A DNA stretch of 64,000 nt from Deinococcus soli (ex Cha et al. 2016) (GTDB lineage: Bacteria > Deinococcota > Deinococci > Deinococcales > Deinococcaceae): assembly GCF_001007995.1 (NCBI RefSeq), contig NZ_CP011389.1, forward strand, positions 310,001 through 374,000. Reading direction: 5' to 3'. Each line of letters starts with the position of its first letter. Within the stretch, counting starts at the first letter, position 1. A program made the position numbers and the translations under genes. Below are positions 40,045 to 51,914 of this stretch, piece by piece. Below the pieces are notes generated by a model. That model was given only the letters and a program-made list of their open reading frames with translations. It was not told where the DNA came from and ran no database searches.

Positions 40045-40827
40045 TCAAGTAGGCCGCGCCGCCCGCGTCACCGTCAGATCAGCCGTCTCAGCACCGCGCT
40101 GCACAGTAAAAGTGCTCCGCACACCAGGCGCAGCGCTCAACCGCAACTCGTGGAAGTAAGCGTCCCGGACGTCCACCCCATCCACAGCCACGATCACATC
40201 CCCGGACTCCAGACCCGCCTCTTCCGCTGGGCTGCCGGGGTGCACCGTGCGGCAACGCACCCCCCGCCCCCCCTGCAGTGGTTCCAGCCATGCACCCATC
40301 AAACCCAGGCCCTGAAAGCCCGGCATGTGCCGCCGCAAGATCCCTATTTGCCCCCGGTGGTTGATCTCATCCTCGAAAACGTGGAACCACATGAAGTGCC
40401 GGTTACCCGTGCCGCCCCAGAAAGGCAGCGGTTCATCCAACCACGCGTCATCCCGCGCCCCCAGCAACTCAAGCGTCCCAGCCCGCACGAGGGCCAACTC
40501 CTCCAAATAGTGCCGCAGGGGACGCCCCCGGATCTCCGCGCGGCCCTGCTCCCCAAGATTCAGACCGGGCCAGTAGTGCGCTTCCAGCGCACCGTCCGGA
40601 TCCGGGTGGTCATCGCTGATGAGCTGGTAGATGCGTTCCACTGCCGCCATGTGCGCCAGCAGCATCCCCGCACTGTTGGCATGCCCATCGGGGATCAGGT
40701 CAAGTTCCTCCACGGTGAAGCCCTGCACGGCCTCCAACGTCGTCTCGCGCGTGTACGCCATCATCCCCAGCAGACGGGCGATCATGGGCGTGAACCCGGG
40801 CTGGTCACTGAGCAGCGTGGAGGACAT
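40045..40827 (-). CDS. DinB-like protein with C-terminal PDZ domain
   Basis: 260 residues. The N-terminal DinB/YfiT four-helix domain has MLLAHMAAVERIYQLI (His) and WFHVFEDEINHRGQIGILRR (the Glu/His pair), giving a likely divalent metal site. The C-terminal 80 residues form a PDZ domain (VRCRTVHPGSPAEEAGLESGDVIVAVDGVDVRD). TATGCT ends 7 nt before the ATG at 40827, so it is likely leaderless. DinB proteins are strongly expanded in Deinococcus and tied to stress; fusion with PDZ inside a prophage is unusual. Substrate unknown. Confidence 0.85.
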   Translation of the reverse strand: MSSTLLSDQPGFTPMIARLLGMMAYTRETTLEAVQGFTVEELDLIPDGHANSAGMLLAHMAAVERIYQLISDDHPDPDGALEAHYWPGLNLGEQGRAEIRGRPLRHYLEELALVRAGTLELLGARDDAWLDEPLPFWGGTGNRHFMWFHVFEDEINHRGQIGILRRHMPGFQGLGLMGAWLEPLQGGRGVRCRTVHPGSPAEEAGLESGDVIVAVDGVDVRDAYFHELRLSAAPGVRSTFTVQRGAETADLTVTRAARPT

Positions 40828-40986
40828 GCCCAGCAGCATACGGGGCACGCCGTGGACACGTCGCACCACATGTCCTCGATGTGGGTGCGGGTCTCAACGT
40901 CCAGGAACAGTCGATGATGTTGGCCCGTCCACTCGCCAGTTCAGTGTGGGGACCGGCGGACGATGCCGCCAGTGAGGGGGCGACCG

Positions 40987-41547
40987 TCACACCTCATCCA
41001 CGTCATAGCCCCACGCGAGCAACTCCTCGGGCGTCGGGGCGCGCTCGTCCATCACCACCACCTGCCCCCCTTCCACCCGCGCGTGCACGAACAAGTCATT
41101 GCCCGGCTCGATGCACCACAACTCGAACGTCAGGTCCGGCCACAGCGCTCCCATCGTCTCCAGCCACGGCACCGGCGCCGACCAGGCCGACGAGAACGTC
41201 ACCGTCAACACGCCCGGCTCAGCCACGACTTCCACGTCCTCCGCGTCCCGACTGGACCCCCAGTGCATCGTCTGCCACGCCGCCCCATCCAGCGGTACGC
41301 CCGGCAGGGGGTCCACGCCACCCGACTGCAGGCTCACCACCCGCCCCAGGTCCCCCAGACCACCTGCGTTGTAGCCCCGGGCCACCACCTCGGGCGGGAC
41401 GGGCACCTGCGCGGCGAAACTCAGCGACTGGACGGCCACCGGGTCCCGGTCGTACCCCGGGGCCGCGCCCCGTTGTGCGGCACGCCACGCCCCCAGCGCG
41501 TCATCCGCGCCAGTCACCACTAATTTGTTCTGGCACCAGTTCGTCAT
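40987..41547 (-). CDS. Api92-like / DUF1281 ferredoxin-like fold protein
   Basis: 186 residues starting MTNWCQNKLVVTGADDAL, the typical opening of the Api92-type family found on phages, plasmids and symbiont phages, with the closing aromatic-rich part (WLETMGALWPDLTFELWCIEPGNDLFVHARVEGGQ). GGGGGTGAG precedes the ATG at 41547. The function of the family is not established. Confidence 0.75.
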   Translation of the reverse strand: MTNWCQNKLVVTGADDALGAWRAAQRGAAPGYDRDPVAVQSLSFAAQVPVPPEVVARGYNAGGLGDLGRVVSLQSGGVDPLPGVPLDGAAWQTMHWGSSRDAEDVEVVAEPGVLTVTFSSAWSAPVPWLETMGALWPDLTFELWCIEPGNDLFVHARVEGGQVVVMDERAPTPEELLAWGYDVDEV

Positions 41548-41599
41548 CTCACCCCCAAATACGCGCGCTCAGGACACGCGCGTTCCCTACACTCCAGGC

Positions 41600-41710
41600 A
41601 TGCCCGAATCACCCCACCGCACACCCCGGTTCCGTCCCCCCTGGTGGCAGGTCATCATGGTGATCTTCCTCGTGATCCTGATGGCGATCTCCCTCTGGCC
41701 CAACGGGTAG
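41600..41710 (+). CDS. 36-residue single-helix membrane protein, leaderless
   Basis: MPESPHRTPRFRPPWWQVIM and then a helix IFLVILMAISLWPNG, so about 20 hydrophobic residues at the C-terminus. TACACT (41588-41593) ends 6 nt before the ATG within TTCCCTACACTCCAG, a 15-bp block identical to that upstream of 39282. Below usual gene-calling length. Shared promoter block suggests common control. Confidence 0.55.
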   Translation: MPESPHRTPRFRPPWWQVIMVIFLVILMAISLWPNG

Positions 41711-41809
41711 GCCATGAGCGGCAGCCGCACCGCACCCTTCGTATAGGCCGCCCGTCTCGGACTGGCGCCGGAAACCCTCTTCGCCCACACCCCATACTGG
41801 GTTGTACCC

Positions 41810-42964
41810 ATGCCCGCCTCCCCCACCCGCAAACGCGCCCGCCACAATGGTGAAGGCAGCCTCCGCAAACGCCCCGACGGCACCTGGGAGGCCCGCTACA
41901 CCCTCGGCCGGGACGCCAACGGCAAGCAGGTCCGCAAGTCCGTGTACGGCCGCACCCGCGCCGAAGCGGCCGACAAGCTCAAGACGGCCCTCAACACCCA
42001 CGCGCCCCTCACCGGGCAGACCGACATCACCCTGGCGGACTACATGGCCCGCGTCGCCACCCAGCGCGTCGGCCACGTCAGCGCCCGCACCAGCGAAATC
42101 GACCAGCACTGGATCAAGTACACCCGCGCCCACCCCACCGGCCAGGTCCAACTCCAGAAGATCCGCGTCGCGCACCTCGAAGACCTGTACCGCCACCTCG
42201 CGACCGAGAAGAGCCGCAGCGTCGTCATGCACGTCCGCACGTTCATCAACATGACCCTCAAACAGGCCGTCAAGCACGACCTGATCATCAGTCACCCCGG
42301 CGTGGCCGCCGACCTGCCCCGCATGGAGAAACCCAAAGTCGCCCAGGTCATCACGGCTGACGAGGTCGCCACGCTCCTCGAAGAAGCCCAGAAAGGCACC
42401 GGCCGGTGGTACCCGCTGATCTTCTTCGCCGTGACACTCGGCCTGCGCCACGGCGAGATCCTGGGCCTCCAGTGGCAGGACGTGAACCTCGACGCCGGAG
42501 AGTTGCAAGTCCGCCGGGCGATCAGCACCGACGCCAAGGGCGCCCCCCGCGTCACGAAACCCAAAACGAAAAGCAGTGCCCGCACCCTCTACCTCAGCGA
42601 GGACCACATCGCCCTCCTGCAGAGCATCCAGCGTCAACAGCAGGAAGCGGGCGTCCGCACCGCCCTGATCTTCTGCACCCATGACGGCCAGCCCCTCCGG
42701 CAAGGCAACGTCCGCCGGGAGTTCCTGACCCTCCTCAGCCGCTGCGGTCTCCCCCATCTCCGCATTCACGATCTGCGCCACACCTTCGCCACCCACCTGA
42801 TCGGCAGCGGCTTCGACCCGAAAACCGTCGGGGACCTGATGGGCCACAGCGACCCCCGCATGACGCTCGAGATCTACACCCACGCGCAGGAGAACCTGAA
42901 GAAACGCGCGGCCCTTCAAGCGGCCCAGATCGGGAAGCCAGGGGCCGGTTCAAAAAGCACGTAG
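41810..42964 (+). CDS. int: Prophage tyrosine integrase
   Basis: 384 residues. The N-terminal arm-binding domain (GEGSLRKRPDGTWEARYTLGRDANGKQVRKSVYG) is followed by a core-binding SAM-like domain (TDITLADYMARVATQRVGHV...). The catalytic domain has R (LGLRHGEILGLQW), K in the beta-hairpin (KTKSSARTLYLS), H-x-x-R (IHDLRHTFATHL), H (GDLMGHSDP) and the tyrosine nucleophile (LEIYTHAQEN). It lies 45 bp from the tRNA and catalyses integration at tRNA-Val. No excisionase was recognised nearby. Confidence 0.95.
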   Translation: MPASPTRKRARHNGEGSLRKRPDGTWEARYTLGRDANGKQVRKSVYGRTRAEAADKLKTALNTHAPLTGQTDITLADYMARVATQRVGHVSARTSEIDQHWIKYTRAHPTGQVQLQKIRVAHLEDLYRHLATEKSRSVVMHVRTFINMTLKQAVKHDLIISHPGVAADLPRMEKPKVAQVITADEVATLLEEAQKGTGRWYPLIFFAVTLGLRHGEILGLQWQDVNLDAGELQVRRAISTDAKGAPRVTKPKTKSSARTLYLSEDHIALLQSIQRQQQEAGVRTALIFCTHDGQPLRQGNVRREFLTLLSRCGLPHLRIHDLRHTFATHLIGSGFDPKTVGDLMGHSDPRMTLEIYTHAQENLKKRAALQAAQIGKPGAGSKST

Positions 42965-42979
42965 GGGTAAAAAAGGGGT

Positions 42980-43006
42980 AACGCCCCCTGAAAAGGAGGC
43001 GTTTTT
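42980..43006 (+). terminator. Rho-independent terminator of int
   Basis: AACGCCCCCT (42980-42989) and AGGAGGCGTT (42994-43003) form a 10-bp stem with one mismatch and a GAAA loop, with TTTTT (43002-43006) at the end. It closes the integrase transcript just before attR. Confidence 0.85.
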
Positions 43007-43007
43007 G

Positions 43008-43084
<77 letters not shown>

Positions 43085-43200
43085 ACGCGGCCTGACATGC
43101 TAGGCGATCAGGGCCGGTCCGCGCAAGTGGGGCAGCCCGACTGGACTGCCGGTGCGCGCGGCGTTTGTGACAGCTGGCGTGCGCTCTCGCGCCAGTGGGG

Positions 43201-43254
43201 TATACTGGGGGGGTAATTCCTCGAATGGGGGTGGGCGGTTCGCTCACCTTTTTT
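43201..43254 (+). promoter_or_regulatory. Promoter and leader terminator (possible attenuator) of rimP operon
   Basis: TATACT (43201-43206) is a good -10 box. Twenty-odd bases on, GGTGGGCG (43230-43237) pairs with CGCTCACC (43241-43248) around GTT, followed by TTTTTT (43249-43254): a complete intrinsic terminator upstream of rimP. A second -10-like TACAAT lies at 43291-43296. Transcripts from the first promoter would be cut short unless antitermination occurs. Because the operon codes for NusA, autoregulation is plausible; this is inferred. Confidence 0.6.
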
Positions 43255-43296
43255 CGTGGAGGGGGTGGTTTCAGGCTGCTGGTCAGCCGCTACAAT

Positions 43297-43752
43297 ATGA
43301 ATAACAACGACAACAATTTGATGCAACTCGCCAGTGGCGCCCTGGAGCCCCTGGGGTTCGAGGTTCTGGAAGTGCAGGTGCAGAACATGGGCGGCCAGCC
43401 GATCGTGCTGGTGCGCATCGACCGCCTCGACGAGCAGCCGGTCACGGTGGACGATCTGGCGCGCGCCAGCCGCGCGGCGGAAGCCGAATTCGACCGGGTC
43501 GACCCGATTGCTGGGGAGTACCGTCTGGAGTTCGAATCCCCGGGCGGGAAGCGCCCCCTGCTGCGCGCGCGGCACTTCGAGCGCATGCTGGGCCTGAAGG
43601 TCCGCGTGCGTGGCGACGGGCACTCGTTCACCGCGCCCCTGACCGGCGTGGACGGCGACCGCGTGACGTTCACCGTGAACGGCGAGCCGGTCACCCTGAC
43701 CGCCGGAACGTTCCAGGCGAACCTCGCCGAGTTCCCCGACCGTCACCGGTAA
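43297..43752 (+). CDS. rimP: Ribosome maturation factor RimP
   Basis: 151 residues (MNNNDNNLMQLASGALEPLGFEVLEVQVQ). The N-terminal domain pattern with LVRIDRLDEQPVTVDDLARASRAAEAEFDRVDPIAGEYRLEFESPGGKRPLL matches RimP (S-P-G motif), followed by a small SH3-like domain. It aids 30S assembly. Gene order rimP-nusA-ylxR-infB is conserved in bacteria. The ATG at 43297 directly abuts a TACAAT box, so the true start could be the ATG at 43321; no strong ribosome site is seen for either. Confidence 0.93.
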   Translation: MNNNDNNLMQLASGALEPLGFEVLEVQVQNMGGQPIVLVRIDRLDEQPVTVDDLARASRAAEAEFDRVDPIAGEYRLEFESPGGKRPLLRARHFERMLGLKVRVRGDGHSFTAPLTGVDGDRVTFTVNGEPVTLTAGTFQANLAEFPDRHR

Positions 43753-43806
43753 CCCCCCAAGAATCGATTCGTGGGTGCCGGTGACGCACCCAGAAGGAAG
43801 CGTGAG

Positions 43807-44991
<1,185 letters not shown>

Positions 44992-44994
44992 CCC

Positions 44995-45285
44995 TTGACC
45001 GCCGCCCCCTCCCCCACTCCCACGCCGAAGACCGGGCACGTACCCGAGCGGACGTGCGTGGCCTGCCGCCGCCGCCGCGCGCAGGGCGAGTTCCTTCGCC
45101 TGAGCCGCGACGCGGACGGCCGCTGGCGGGTGCAGGAGGGGCCGCGCACGGGCCGGGGCGCGTACATCTGCGCCGACAGTCCCGCGTGCTGGGCGGAGAA
45201 GCGACTGCGCCGCGCGTTCGGAGCGCAGGCTCCGGCCGTCTCGCAGACGCTCCTGAACCGATCCACTGATTTACCCCGCGCGTAA
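44995..45285 (+). CDS. ylxR: YlxR family RNA-binding protein
   Basis: 96 residues from a TTG at 44995, three bases after the nusA stop. Motif R-T-C-V-A-C-R and the later G-R-G-A-Y-I-C...C-W characterise YlxR (DUF448). Basic. The family sits between nusA and infB in many genomes and binds RNA or acts as a nucleoid-associated regulator. The start rests on frame; no other start fits better. Confidence 0.93.
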   Translation: MTAAPSPTPTPKTGHVPERTCVACRRRRAQGEFLRLSRDADGRWRVQEGPRTGRGAYICADSPACWAEKRLRRAFGAQAPAVSQTLLNRSTDLPRA

Positions 45286-45315
45286 GAGCAGGCGCGGGTC
45301 TCACCGGAGGTGAGC

Positions 45316-47160
<1,845 letters not shown>

Positions 47161-47174
47161 ACTTCACCGCCAGG

Positions 47175-47205
47175 GCCGGAACCTCCGCGTGGGGTTCCGG
47201 CTTTT
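47175..47205 (+). terminator. Terminator after infB
   Basis: GCCGGAACC (47175-47183) pairs with GGTTCCGGC (47193-47201) and is followed by TTTT (47202-47205). It closes the rimP-infB operon. Confidence 0.88.
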
Positions 47206-47270
47206 CCATGCACCGGGCGCAACGACCACCCCCCGCCACGGGGACGGGGGGCTGGGGGGTCGGGTATGGA

Positions 47271-47825
47271 TCAGGTGCCGCTGGTGGTGCCCTCCTGGGC
47301 CGCGCTGCCCTGGTCGGTGCCGTCGCCCTGCGGACCCTGGTTGTCCTGGCCGCGCGGGCCGCCGGGGCCCATGGGGCCGTCGTGGGGACCGTGCCCGCCG
47401 CGTCCTGGGCCGCCGGGGCCGCGTCCGCCGAAGGCGAAGGGGTTCTCGGTGAGGCGCTGCTTCATGTCGGCGGCGCGGTCGGCGGGGATGTCCCCGGCCT
47501 TCACGGCGGCGTCGATGGTCGCCGAGCCGGCCTTGACGGCGGTGGCCTTGAGTTTCTCGGGCGTGGTGCCGAGCTGCCTGGCGAGGTTGGTGATGAACGT
47601 GTCGGCGTAGTTGGTGCCGCTGCGCTGGGGGCGCTCGCCGGGCTGTGGCTGGACCTGCTGCGCCTGATTCTGCCCGGTGCGCTGGCCGGGCTGGGCGGGC
47701 TGCACGCGCTGCGGGGCCTGCGCGGTGGTTGCACTGGTGCTGGGGGCGGCGCTCTGCTGGGCGAGTACGGCGCCGACGGTCAGGGGCAGTGCGGCGAAGG
47801 CGATCAGGGGAAGTCGGGTTTTCAT
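47271..47825 (-). CDS. Secreted Gln/Gly/Pro-rich hypothetical protein
   Basis: 184 residues with a signal peptide (MKTRLPLIAFAALPLTVGAVLAQ, cleavage probably after VLA). Then a low-complexity Gln/Pro segment, a helical middle (TNYADTFITNLARQLGTTPEKLKATAVKAGSATIDAAVKAGDIPADRAADMKQRL) and a Gly/Pro-rich tail. The helical part resembles LTXXQ-like or DUF domains that end with spacing after a YckD-like segment. It is probably periplasmic or cell-envelope. AGGAGTG lies upstream. Confidence 0.75.
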   Translation of the reverse strand: MKTRLPLIAFAALPLTVGAVLAQQSAAPSTSATTAQAPQRVQPAQPGQRTGQNQAQQVQPQPGERPQRSGTNYADTFITNLARQLGTTPEKLKATAVKAGSATIDAAVKAGDIPADRAADMKQRLTENPFAFGGRGPGGPGRGGHGPHDGPMGPGGPRGQDNQGPQGDGTDQGSAAQEGTTSGT

Positions 47826-47959
47826 GGGGGCACACTCCTGGACTGAAGGTTTGGAAGGGACTGTGGGGACGTCCGGACGTCGGCCACGGGGGCAGTGTGC
47901 GGCGGCGGTGTTAAGGGGCGGCTAATGGGGATTGGGCGCTTCTGCTATGCTGGGTCGCC

Positions 47960-48301
47960 TTGAGATTCCCGCGTTCCTTCCGACTGGCGTGGCAGCGTGC
48001 GCTGCTGAGCCTGCCGGGCCTGTTCCCGCTGCTGCCGCTGCTGGCCGTGGTGCTGGGGCAGCCGTGGACCGCGCCGGAGCCGGGCCGCTGGGCGGCAGGA
48101 AATGTCGCCCCGGCCCTGCCGGAGCTGCGGCCCGCGCCGCCGCCCGGGCCACCCGTGCCGCTGCTGGCGGGCGACGCCCCCCGGCCGGTGGCGCTGCCGC
48201 CCAAGCAGGCGCGCGTCGCGCTGGCGCTGCCGGAGTGGGCCGAGCCGGGCGTCCGGCCGGTCCTGAGTGTGCTGGGGCGGCGGCAGTCGGACGGGGGCTG
48301 A
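47960..48301 (+). CDS. Hypothetical proline-rich protein with N-terminal membrane anchor
   Basis: 113 residues from a TTG at 47960 (LRFPRSFRLAWQRALLSLPGLFPLLPLLAVVLG), i.e. an N-terminal hydrophobic anchor followed by a Pro/Ala-rich outer part. TATGCT (47946-47951) ends 8 nt before the TTG. It precedes secDF by 53 bp on the same strand. No family recognised; low-complexity makes the call moderate. Confidence 0.5.
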   Translation: MRFPRSFRLAWQRALLSLPGLFPLLPLLAVVLGQPWTAPEPGRWAAGNVAPALPELRPAPPPGPPVPLLAGDAPRPVALPPKQARVALALPEWAEPGVRPVLSVLGRRQSDGG

Positions 48302-48354
48302 GTGTCCGCGTCCGACCGCTGACCCTGAATCTCTGCATTGAACTGGAGTTGTGA

Positions 48355-50643
48355 ATGACGTACGGAAACAAAGGCAAGAAATCCGGCCGCCCTGCCCCGC
48401 GCAGCGCGCCGACCGCAAGTAAACCGAACCTCTGGACGGGGCTGCTGCTGCTGCTGACGCTGCTGGCGTCCGTGGCGTACATCTGGCGGCCCTGGGAGCA
48501 CAAGGACAACGTCTGGAGCCTGTGGAACGACAAGTTCCAGTTCATGACGCTGGGCCTGGACCTCAAGGGTGGCCTGCGGATCGAGCTGGCGCCCGAGTCG
48601 GGCACGGCCACGAAAGACGAACTGGACCGCGTGAAGACGGTCATCGAGAACCGCATCAATGCGCTGGGCGTGGCCGAGCCGACCGTGACGGTCGCCGGGG
48701 GCAAGCGCGTGGTCGTGGAGATCCCGGGCGCGACGCCCGCCGTGCAGGACCGCGCGCGCGAGATCATCAAGCAGACGGCCCGCCTGGAGTTTCGGATCGT
48801 GCAGGCGAACGCGCAGCCGGATCAGGCGCTGGCGCAGCAGAAGCCGCAGACGGGCGGGTACACGCTGGCGCAGCTGGGTCCGGTCGAGGCGACCGGTGAG
48901 GTCATCCAGAACGCGCAGGCGGCGACCGATCCGCAGTCCGGGCGCTGGATCGTGACCTTCCAGAACACCGACGCGGGCTCCGCGAAGTTCGGGGAGTTCA
49001 CCGGGAAGAACATCGGCAAGCTGATGGCCGTGGTGCTGGACGACCAGATTCAGAGCGTGGCGACGATCCAGAGTCGCCTGAACCGTGACGTGCAGATCAC
49101 GGGGAACTTCGACGCGCAGGAAGCGAACCAGCTGGCGCTGGTGCTCAAGTCGGGCGCGCTGCCCATCAAGATCAAGACCGAGGCCGAGCAGGCCATCGGG
49201 CCGAGCCTGGGCGCGGACGCGATCCGCAGCGGCGCGGTTGCCTCGCTGGTCGGGATCGGGCTGGTGTTCGTGATGCTGTTCGGGTACTACGGCTTCTGGT
49301 TCGGGCTGGTGGGCGCCCTGGGTCTGCTGTTCTCCAGCGTGGTGATCCTGGGGATGCTGGCGGGGTTCGGCGCGACGCTGACCCTGCCGGGCATCGCGGG
49401 TCTGGTCCTGACGATCGGCGCGGCGGTGGACGGCAACGTGATCTCCTTCGAGCGCATCAAGGAGGAGCTGTTCAAGGGCAAGGGCATCAAGAACTCCATC
49501 CGCGCCGGGTATGACCACTCGACCGCGGCAATTCTGGACGTGAACGCCTCGCACCTGCTGTCCGCGCTGGCGCTGTACAACTACTCGACGGGCGCCGTGA
49601 AGGGCTTCGCGGTGACGCTGATCATCGGTGTGGTCGCCTCGACGTTCTCGAACCTCGTGTTCGCGAAGTGGTTCATCCAGTGGCTCGCGCAGCGCAGACC
49701 CAACATGAGTGCGCCGCAGTGGATCAAGGAGACGCACATCGACTTCATCCGCCCGGCGCGGATCATCACGACCCTCAGCGTGCTGCTGGCCCTCGCGGGC
49801 GGCGTGACGCTGCTCACGAAGGGCCTGAACTACGGCGTGGACTTCTCCTCGGGGACGACGATCACCGCGAAGACCAGCGCCGAGACGACCACCGAGCAGG
49901 TGCGCGCGGCCGTGACGGGCGCGGGTGTGGAGAAGGCGAACGGGCAGAGCACCGTGATCCTGCGCAACGTGGTGACCGGGCAGAGCGGCGCGTCGTACAC
50001 CATCAAGGTGCCTGAACTGACGCAGGAAGAACGGGTCGCTGTGCAGGCTGCCGTGCAGAAGCTGCCGCAGGGCACCGTGCAGGCCACCGAGACGGTCGGC
50101 CCGGCGGTCGGGAAGGAACTGACGCAGAAGACCATCTACGCGGTGCTGCTGGGTCTGGGCCTGATCCTGGTGTACGTGGGCTTCCGCTTCGACTTCATCA
50201 TGGGGGTCGGCTCGATTCTGGCGGCGATCCACGACGTGATGATCGCCATGGGTCTGTTCGCGCTGCTGAACCTGGAGTTCACGGTGGCGACCGTGGCGGC
50301 GCTGCTGACCCTGATCGGCTACTCGCTGAACGACTCGATCATCGTGTCCGACCGCATCCGCGAGAACATCAAGGAGCTGCGCGGCAAGTCGTACCGCGAG
50401 ATCGTGAACCTCGCGATCAACCAGACGCTGTCGCGCACGATCATGACGTCAATCAGCACGATGCTGCCGCTGCTGAGCCTGCTGATCTTCGGCGGGCCGG
50501 TGCTGCGGGACTTCAGTCTGGTGCTGCTGGTGGGCATCCTGATCGGGACGTACTCCAGCATCTACATCGTGGCGCCGCTGGTGGTGTACTTCGAGGAGTG
50601 GCGCGAACGCCGCAAGGCCGGGGGACAGGCCGCCAAGGCGTAA
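48355..50643 (+). CDS. secDF: Fused protein-export membrane protein SecDF
   Basis: 762 residues, about twelve membrane helices. SecD half: N-terminal helix (LLLLLTLLASVAYIW), DLKGGLRIEL motif, the long periplasmic P1 domain, and helices around LVGIGLVFVMLFGYYGFWFG. SecF half starts about residue 470 with a NYGVDFSSGTTI motif and ends with helices up to YSSIYIVAPLVVYFEEWRERRKAGG. It uses proton motive force to complete protein export. The fusion of SecD and SecF is known in several phyla. Confidence 0.96.
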   Translation: MTYGNKGKKSGRPAPRSAPTASKPNLWTGLLLLLTLLASVAYIWRPWEHKDNVWSLWNDKFQFMTLGLDLKGGLRIELAPESGTATKDELDRVKTVIENRINALGVAEPTVTVAGGKRVVVEIPGATPAVQDRAREIIKQTARLEFRIVQANAQPDQALAQQKPQTGGYTLAQLGPVEATGEVIQNAQAATDPQSGRWIVTFQNTDAGSAKFGEFTGKNIGKLMAVVLDDQIQSVATIQSRLNRDVQITGNFDAQEANQLALVLKSGALPIKIKTEAEQAIGPSLGADAIRSGAVASLVGIGLVFVMLFGYYGFWFGLVGALGLLFSSVVILGMLAGFGATLTLPGIAGLVLTIGAAVDGNVISFERIKEELFKGKGIKNSIRAGYDHSTAAILDVNASHLLSALALYNYSTGAVKGFAVTLIIGVVASTFSNLVFAKWFIQWLAQRRPNMSAPQWIKETHIDFIRPARIITTLSVLLALAGGVTLLTKGLNYGVDFSSGTTITAKTSAETTTEQVRAAVTGAGVEKANGQSTVILRNVVTGQSGASYTIKVPELTQEERVAVQAAVQKLPQGTVQATETVGPAVGKELTQKTIYAVLLGLGLILVYVGFRFDFIMGVGSILAAIHDVMIAMGLFALLNLEFTVATVAALLTLIGYSLNDSIIVSDRIRENIKELRGKSYREIVNLAINQTLSRTIMTSISTMLPLLSLLIFGGPVLRDFSLVLLVGILIGTYSSIYIVAPLVVYFEEWRERRKAGGQAAKA

Positions 50644-51813
<1,170 letters not shown>

Positions 51814-51866
51814 CCGGCCGCGCCCGCAGCCACGGGGCGCAGCCGTCCAGGCACGAGAGCAACAGG

Positions 51867-51904
51867 CACGGCGGCCACTCCATGTTCCCGGAGTGGCCGC
51901 CGTG
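51867..51904. terminator. Perfect 15-bp hairpin between convergent genes
   Basis: CACGGCGGCCACTCC (51867-51881) pairs perfectly with GGAGTGGCCGCCGTG (51890-51904) across an 8-nt loop. It lies between argC (plus) and the DegV gene (minus) and probably terminates both. No T tract. Confidence 0.7.
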
Positions 51905-51914
51905 TGTGATGGAA

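Noticed and set aside
43225..43752. Longer RimP starting at ATG 43225
   Set aside because: It would put the leader terminator hairpin and T run inside the coding region (GVGGSLTFFRGGGG), not like RimP N-termini.
47911..50232. 773-residue minus-strand open frame opposite secDF
   Set aside because: Rich in His, Arg, Asp, Gln as expected from antisense of conserved membrane-protein codons; secDF is unmistakable.
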